Of a stretch of 64,000 bases of DNA, positions 58,770 through 64,000 are shown piece by piece (within the stretch, counting starts at the first letter, position 1; every line of letters begins with the position of its first letter). This DNA comes from Membranipora membranacea. Lineage: Eukaryota; Bryozoa; Gymnolaemata; Cheilostomatida; Membraniporidae. The position numbers and the translations under genes are program-made. The stretch covers positions 10,790,001 to 10,854,000 of the forward strand of contig OU612067.1 of the NCBI GenBank assembly GCA_914767715.1, in the 5' to 3' direction. Below the pieces are notes generated by a model. That model worked only from the letters and a program-made list of their open reading frames with translations, did not search any database and was not told the DNA's origin.

Positions 58770-61700
58770 TTAGAAGTACTGGTCTGAGGAGTCACTGACA
58801 CACGACTTGACAGAACCGGATAATTCTTTAGAATCTTTCAGAACCCTCTCCCCACCAGACAGGTCTATACTGTTCAGTCCTGCAAACCAACAAAGATTTA
58901 TATGTTAAATAAAATAAAAAAATACATATATGTTATGGAAAAATATCATGAACTGATTGATAATTTAATGTTGAATTAAAGTCAGTGCTTATAGATACAT
59001 GTGTTATGAAATGATATCAAAATATCACTGATATTTTCTTTATTTTCAGCGGTACAGGTGGAAATGCTTGGCTCTTACACATGGCTGCTCAACACCGCTC
59101 TTCAAGATCAGGTGACATGTTAACACGATCCCGGGGAGCTAATGGTTATTTAGAATGTATAAAATTAAAAGTAAATTGTAAATTTTGTATATTATTGTGG
59201 ATTGATTTTTACGTTTTATTGTTATACTTTCCAGTATAGCTAATACCCAATCATTTTATTTTAATAGCTGCAAGGATTATTGTTTTGAGTATCGAGCGCT
59301 GATTACAACAATAGTTATACTTTTGACATTTCGAGGTTATTAAAAACATGACACTGATAAGAAAAAAAGTTGTCTCCTATTGATAAGATCGTTACCAATG
59401 AGAATTTCAACACCCTCTTATCAAATAAACCTTCTTGGTTTGAAGCAGGCAGAAAGTAGTGATGTAGAGGGAAGGGCACCTCCCTTCACTAGTTTTCTAA
59501 TTTAATATGGACACACAGTACTAAAGCTAGTAAGCAGCCAATAGAGAGAGATTAGTCACTGCCAGCTTCACACGAATGCTTCAAACTTTCATGCAACTTG
59601 ACAACCTTCTAAATCTATCCAGGAGTGAACCGCTAGGCCATTACCATTCCCCATCATATAACCAACTATCCCACTGTACCCCCTAAAGGAAGAACTGACT
59701 TAGGTTGAAGTTTTGGTGCAGTATTTATAAAAGGTTGTTTAATTTGAAGATATTGGGTTGTTATTACCAAAGAAATAGAAACTGATGTGCGTCAAAAGAA
59801 GTAAATGTGATAATTTCCCCGACTGCAGATCTTGACTATGAGAAATAGTCGAGTATTGAGTCATGAGGTCACTTGAATGCACTACTGACAATATTATGGC
59901 TAATGCAAAGCCTACAGGAACACAAGATGGATATGCGTGTCAGTCTATATCGATCACAAAACTTTGACTTTTCACTCCTAGACCAGTGAGAGATCACCTA
60001 TTTGTCAGGCTCGGAAAGTTTAGGGATATGTAACACACACCTAACCAGAAAATTTCCAAGCTGCGATAGAGAGAGGGTAGAACTTCATAAGGTCACAGGC
60101 CAGCAAGCACAGCACTTGTGCTTGCTGGCCTGTAATATTTATGAACTCGAAGACTTAGACTGAGGGGAGAGACTGGAGACAGAGTTAGAGAGGGGATAAG
60201 ATTGAGGCAGTTTGAGGGGGTAGCATTGAGGCAGTTTGATGGGGTAGCATTTGCTCTTTCTACATATCAGTAAAATTAAAAATTGAGAATATAGAAGCCG
60301 TTAATTTACAACATTTCTCAGCACATACAGCACACACTGCTAGCTCCCTCTTAGCCTGTCTTGACAAGCTTTGTTTAGTGGGTGGTTGGAACCCCCCCCC
60401 CCCAATCTGAACAAAGTTTGTCAAAACAGGCTAACTCCCTCTCCACCCTCGATATGAAAGATACGCCAAAATCTCAGAAGAGATTATTAATCAGAAGTCA
60501 ATTTGAGAAGCATGCTTGAGGTGTTTATTTGGGAGTTCTCCTTACCACTGGTTTTATTATACTGACCGCCGAGTTGTGAGCTGACAGGACGACTTGCTAG
60601 GCAGCAGAGGTCGTCGCCTGCTCAGACTCAGGGTTAGCGTCGACTAGTAAATCATCTAGCCTGACGCATAGCTCTACGTCTAAAGGTACGTTAATAGAAA
60701 TTATCATAATTTTGTTTATAATATATAGCCTATTTGCTTGTTACAATGAAATGTACACTAGGGAAATAACTAATGTAATGCTGAAAGCGATATGCGTAAA
60801 TAAATCGAGGCAGTTGAGTCACAATATCACAACAGAAAATCATTTGGTTTGTGTCATAAGCAACTATCTAAAACCTTCTTGCTGGCACTAGCATAAAGAG
60901 CTGCTTCGTATCACATATTGAGATCAAACTTGGCAAAATGTATGAGGGAAATCCATGCATATCTTGCGAATGCAACAAGATCCACAAAAACTAGCCAAAC
61001 TTGCGGTTCTCTGACTTCATCACACCATCAAAACATTACATGAGATTTGACCTTCCAGACTTCCACTGACGTATACAATTTTCTTGAAACTTTTGAGTTG
61101 GTCATTATAGTATATGCTTACCTATAGTGCTGTTGATGAATGCCGTTGTACTGCCGGTGCTATTCCTGCCCCCTAGTGAAGCTCGAGGTGTTCCCCCGCT
61201 GACGGACATCATCTGTGATATTATCAGCTCCAGACAGTCAGCTATACGCTCATTAGCTGCACATGACAGGGCCGGATACCTTCCCCTGCTGTCTACAGCG
61301 AACACACTCGCCCCCTTACTGATCAGGGTCTGTGTGACGGGTACCATACCATCATGTGCTGATAGATGCAATGCTCTGTAAATAAATAAGTTAAGTGAGG
61401 AGTTTGGAAATATTAAAATAAAGTTGGGGCAGCAGATCATAATCTACTATATGCACTGCTTACTAATATTTTGCAGCATAATTGACAGAACCGTGTATTG
61501 TCCAGGACTCTTACTCAGTCCAGGTTGCAGAAGTGTGAAGGCTGCTCTACTGAGATGCCTTGAACCTACAATTGTGGATCTATTATTGACCTCTAGCGCC
61601 CCCATCCTGCCATAGCCAGCTCCATTCTATCTTCAGCACCCTCAAATCACATGATTTTAGTTAATGATAGAATGTCACCATTGACAACCCGAGAATAATC

Positions 61701-63576
61701 TAAGGTAGAGAGAGGTAACTTACGTTTCTCCCTCCTGATTGGCTTTAGTAATCACAGATGTATCCTCTATTTTATCTAGTAACAGCAGTGCAGCATTCTC
61801 TATTCCCTGTAAATAATAAATAATCATATTATCCATGAATGGGTCGCATTCTTTCCTGTACACGATGTTCCTTTGACATTTGGTGTCCAGTTTAGTTGTT
61901 AAACGCTGGAATCATGGTTGAATGCCAATAAAGGTGTGAGCTCCAGGTTCAATTACCAGCGCCGGCTGTCATTCTTGATTTGGTACTGGCGCGTCATTTA
62001 TCCTAGCCAGGTCCTTGCGGAACAAAACTAAAGGTCCACTGTGTGTTTGTAAACCAAACATTCAGTAAAAGGATCCCCGTCTGCTTCTTTGATAAAAAGA
62101 GTAAGGGCAAGGGTATAGGGTGCGGCTCAAGTACCGTGGGTCCCAACATAACCCTCTATGCAATGAAGACGTAGACTGAGATGTGAGCTCCCAACCATCC
62201 CTTAAAATACGGGGAAATTATAATATACCATAGACTGCAAAGAAGAGTCAGTACCTAACAACCGGACTCACACACATATACCAGTAGTAAAAAAAAAAGC
62301 TTCTAGAAGTCAGACCAAGCAACTACTTACACTTTTACAGGCCAAGTGTAGGATAGTATCTCCGTTTTGATCTGATAGAGTTAGATCTACATCTCTGTCT
62401 AGTAGTAGCTCTATAGCAGCACAGTTACCATGAGAGGCAGCACACATTATCACAGACCTGGCCTCATCATTCACAGCGTTCACGTCAGCGTCAGCACTAA
62501 TCAGCTGCTGTAAGGTCTCACAGTGATTACCTACAGCTGCCATGTGCAGTGGTGTCCTACAATACAAATACACAACCACAGTTAATCAAGGAAGAAATAG
62601 AAGAGCGATTTGCTTGAAGCAATGGAGAAAAGCAAACAAAACTGTTGCCAGTAGATGGAGGCGATATCATTCGAATATTAAAATTTATTGATACTGAACA
62701 CATTCACCAATGACACAATGGTTTTTCATTTAATGAAATCATTTCTCTTTACTGATTTGTCTAGTAATAATCGCCGGTGTGTCCCTAACTTGGAACTAAA
62801 TGTCTCTTAACTAGATAAGTAATACGGAAGAATTGTCGTAATTGCTAATCTTTGTGTCCCAAGAATAAAAAAAACATATTAAATAGCTGATCAAAGTATG
62901 GTTATCAGCATAAGTAAACATTCAGTAGTTCAGGTCTATTTGCTCAGTCTTGAATGGCAACAGGAAGTTTGGGAAAATACCCTGCACTCCACAAACCATG
63001 ATATATTATTGACCAGGAGTTGCTCCCTCTCGGACATTGAGAGCACAACCACCATTTATATCAATACATTTCATATATAATGTGGTATATATTATTATCA
63101 TTAATGTATAATTACCTATTATGATTATCTTTAAGGTTTGTGATTGAAGATCCATGATGTTCTAACAGAAGCTGTGTACACGTGTCATGTCCCTGAGACC
63201 TGGATGAAATATACATACGCGATTATAAATAATATAACAATGATAAAAAATATGATATGATACAAATTTTAATAGCACACATTGAAATCTTGATGTCAAT
63301 TGAGCAAATTCGTATAGGGGCTCCATTAATCAGCAAAGCATCACTGCAGTAGGGTAATAATCAAGTCATATGCTATATCGACCTCTATTCCATAAAGAAA
63401 TCTTCTCATATAAGATATATTTTGCTCAGTCATTCGTAAAACTTGAAATAAAATATTTAACATAACCACAGATAGCACGTTGACTCACGCTGAGCAATGA
63501 AGTGGTGAATGAGAGTTTCCTGTGAATTCATTATATTCTTCTGATTCTAATATACACTCCACACAGTTATCATTAC
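58770..63576 (-). CDS. ANKRD28: ANKRD28/44/52-like ankyrin-repeat protein (C-terminal part)
   Basis: Six minus-strand exons join in phase: 63576-63489, 63199-63116, 62556-62331, 61806-61724, 61375-61122, 58879-58770 (stop TAA at 58772-58770). They encode 280 complete residues; earlier exons lie beyond position 64000. Ankyrin repeats are clear: SPLHCSASQGHDTCTQLLL, TPLHMAAVGNHCETLQQLI, DQNGDTILHLACKSGIENAA and ALHLSAHDGMVPVTQTLISK. The last ankyrin unit, YPALSCAANERIADCLELII, matches the diagnostic C-terminal ALACAPNKDVADCLALI of the ANKRD28/44/52 family, as does the polar C-terminal tail (SDSSDQYF). In vertebrates these are scaffolding subunits of protein phosphatase 6 holoenzymes; the same role is inferred here. 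The three vertebrate paralogues cannot be told apart. Confidence 0.88.
60095..60133. repeat. Perfect 17-bp-arm hairpin
   Basis: ACAGGCCAGCAAGCACA and its exact complement TGTGCTTGCTGGCCTGT are separated by five bases (GCACT), in the last intron of the ankyrin gene. Confidence 0.9.
60351..60434. repeat. Short foldback repeat, GCCTGTCTTGACAAGC family, copy 3
   Basis: TTAGCCTGTCTTGACAAGCT plus TTGTT pairs with AACAAAGTTTGTCAAAACAG plus GCTAA. The loop holds a 14-base C run. Two mismatches in the right arm suggest an older copy than those at 32472 and 44328. Confidence 0.85.
61880..62010 (+). mobile_element. Possible tRNA-derived SINE, second copy
   Basis: AGTTGTTAAACGCTGGA (A-box-like) is followed about 45 bases later by CAGGTTCAATTACCAG (B-box-like), the spacing expected of a tRNA-type pol III promoter. 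The first part resembles the sequence at 19883. It lies in an ankyrin-gene intron. Confidence 0.4.
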
Positions 63577-63749
63577 CTGTAGGCATAAATAAGAACATTA
63601 TCAATCATGCATCAACATAACATGCAGGATTAACCGACAGCCTAAGCAGGCAGAGCCTGTGATCTAGGTCTAATGTGGGAGGTACAGAGAGTAAGCTATA
63701 CATGAAAATAACCAGTTACAAATGTATACACACAATGTCCCTATGTCTG

Positions 63750-63810
63750 GACCATATCGCTATTATAGATAGAGTATATAATAACTCTATGGTCTGGCCA
63801 GACTAAAGCA
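63750..63810. repeat. Imperfect palindrome related to 3643-3679
   Basis: GTCTGGACCATA and CTATTATA pair imperfectly with TATAATA and CTATGGTCTGGCCAGAC. The right arm shares TAATAACTCTATGGT with the hairpin at 3643-3679. Confidence 0.55.
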
Positions 63811-64000
63811 GACAGTATTCTTTTGGTGTCCGCCTTTTAGTAAGGGCGCTCTGGTGAACTGAGTGTATTGAGATTGAATCTTAGGAATAGTGCAGCAGCA
63901 GTGTATCATATTTATCTTTCAATCACGATATGAGAGAACAGTTATCATCCTTATTCGATAGGTTTCCTAGATTGTCCACAAATCAATCCTATAATCAGGG

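Noticed and set aside
61424-61640. Possible additional ankyrin exon between 61724 and 61375
   Set aside because: The flanking exons join in phase 2 directly (GET-ALHLSA), matching the family without a gap; the stretch has no ankyrin pattern.

Overview
The window is nuclear DNA from an animal. Nearly every gene is split by GT-AG introns, the base composition is AT-rich, and the proteins are animal-type: CUB/FN2 receptors, a transmembrane tyrosine kinase, a vanin/biotinidase amidohydrolase, kynurenine aminotransferase, a DNAJB co-chaperone, a KDM2 histone demethylase and an ANKRD28/44/52-type ankyrin protein. The many short foldback repeats and the CUB/kinase content would fit a sponge or another early-branching marine invertebrate. 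I cannot name the species from this sequence. Exon structures were assembled by hand from splice consensus, phase matching and protein homology; for the main genes the exon lengths sum to whole codons.

Layout. Positions 1-3404 (+) hold the 3' part of a CUB-receptor copy with several disabling lesions; a 5'-truncated LINE interrupts one exon. Positions 5587-11135 (+) hold its intact paralogue: signal peptide, FN2, CUB, sushi-like domain, CUB, Thr-rich stalk, transmembrane helix and a tail of repeated tyrosine motifs. Positions 13343-17871 (+) hold a tyrosine kinase with one transmembrane helix and almost no ectodomain, followed by degenerate repeats of its own terminal exon. Positions 21511-23467 (+) hold a secreted vanin/biotinidase-like enzyme, tail to tail with a six-exon kynurenine aminotransferase (31341-23612, -). 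Positions 35600-34548 (-) hold an uninterrupted DNAJB1/4/5-like Hsp40, head to head with a 25-exon KDM2 (36800-56549, +). Positions 63576-58770 (-) hold the C-terminal end of an ANKRD28/44/52-like protein whose 5' exons lie beyond the window.

How genes may relate. The housekeeping genes (KYAT, DNAJB, KDM2, ANKRD28-like) show no common pathway; only their arrangement (a divergent pair and two convergent pairs) could matter. The left 18 kb is different. A tandem receptor family with tyrosine-rich tails and no kinase lies directly upstream of a membrane kinase with no recognisable ectodomain. I propose, as inference only, that they could act as a split receptor and kinase pair.

The non-coding part is rich in palindromic elements: a TIR/MITE-like family with one copy split by a second foldback element, at least two families of short dispersed hairpins, two LINE fragments, possible tRNA-derived SINEs and two 10-bp minisatellites. 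Unusual gene features are a KDM2 with two complete CXXC fingers and no visible PHD finger, a likely GC-AG intron in the intact CUB receptor, and a LINE-derived splice donor in its decayed copy.
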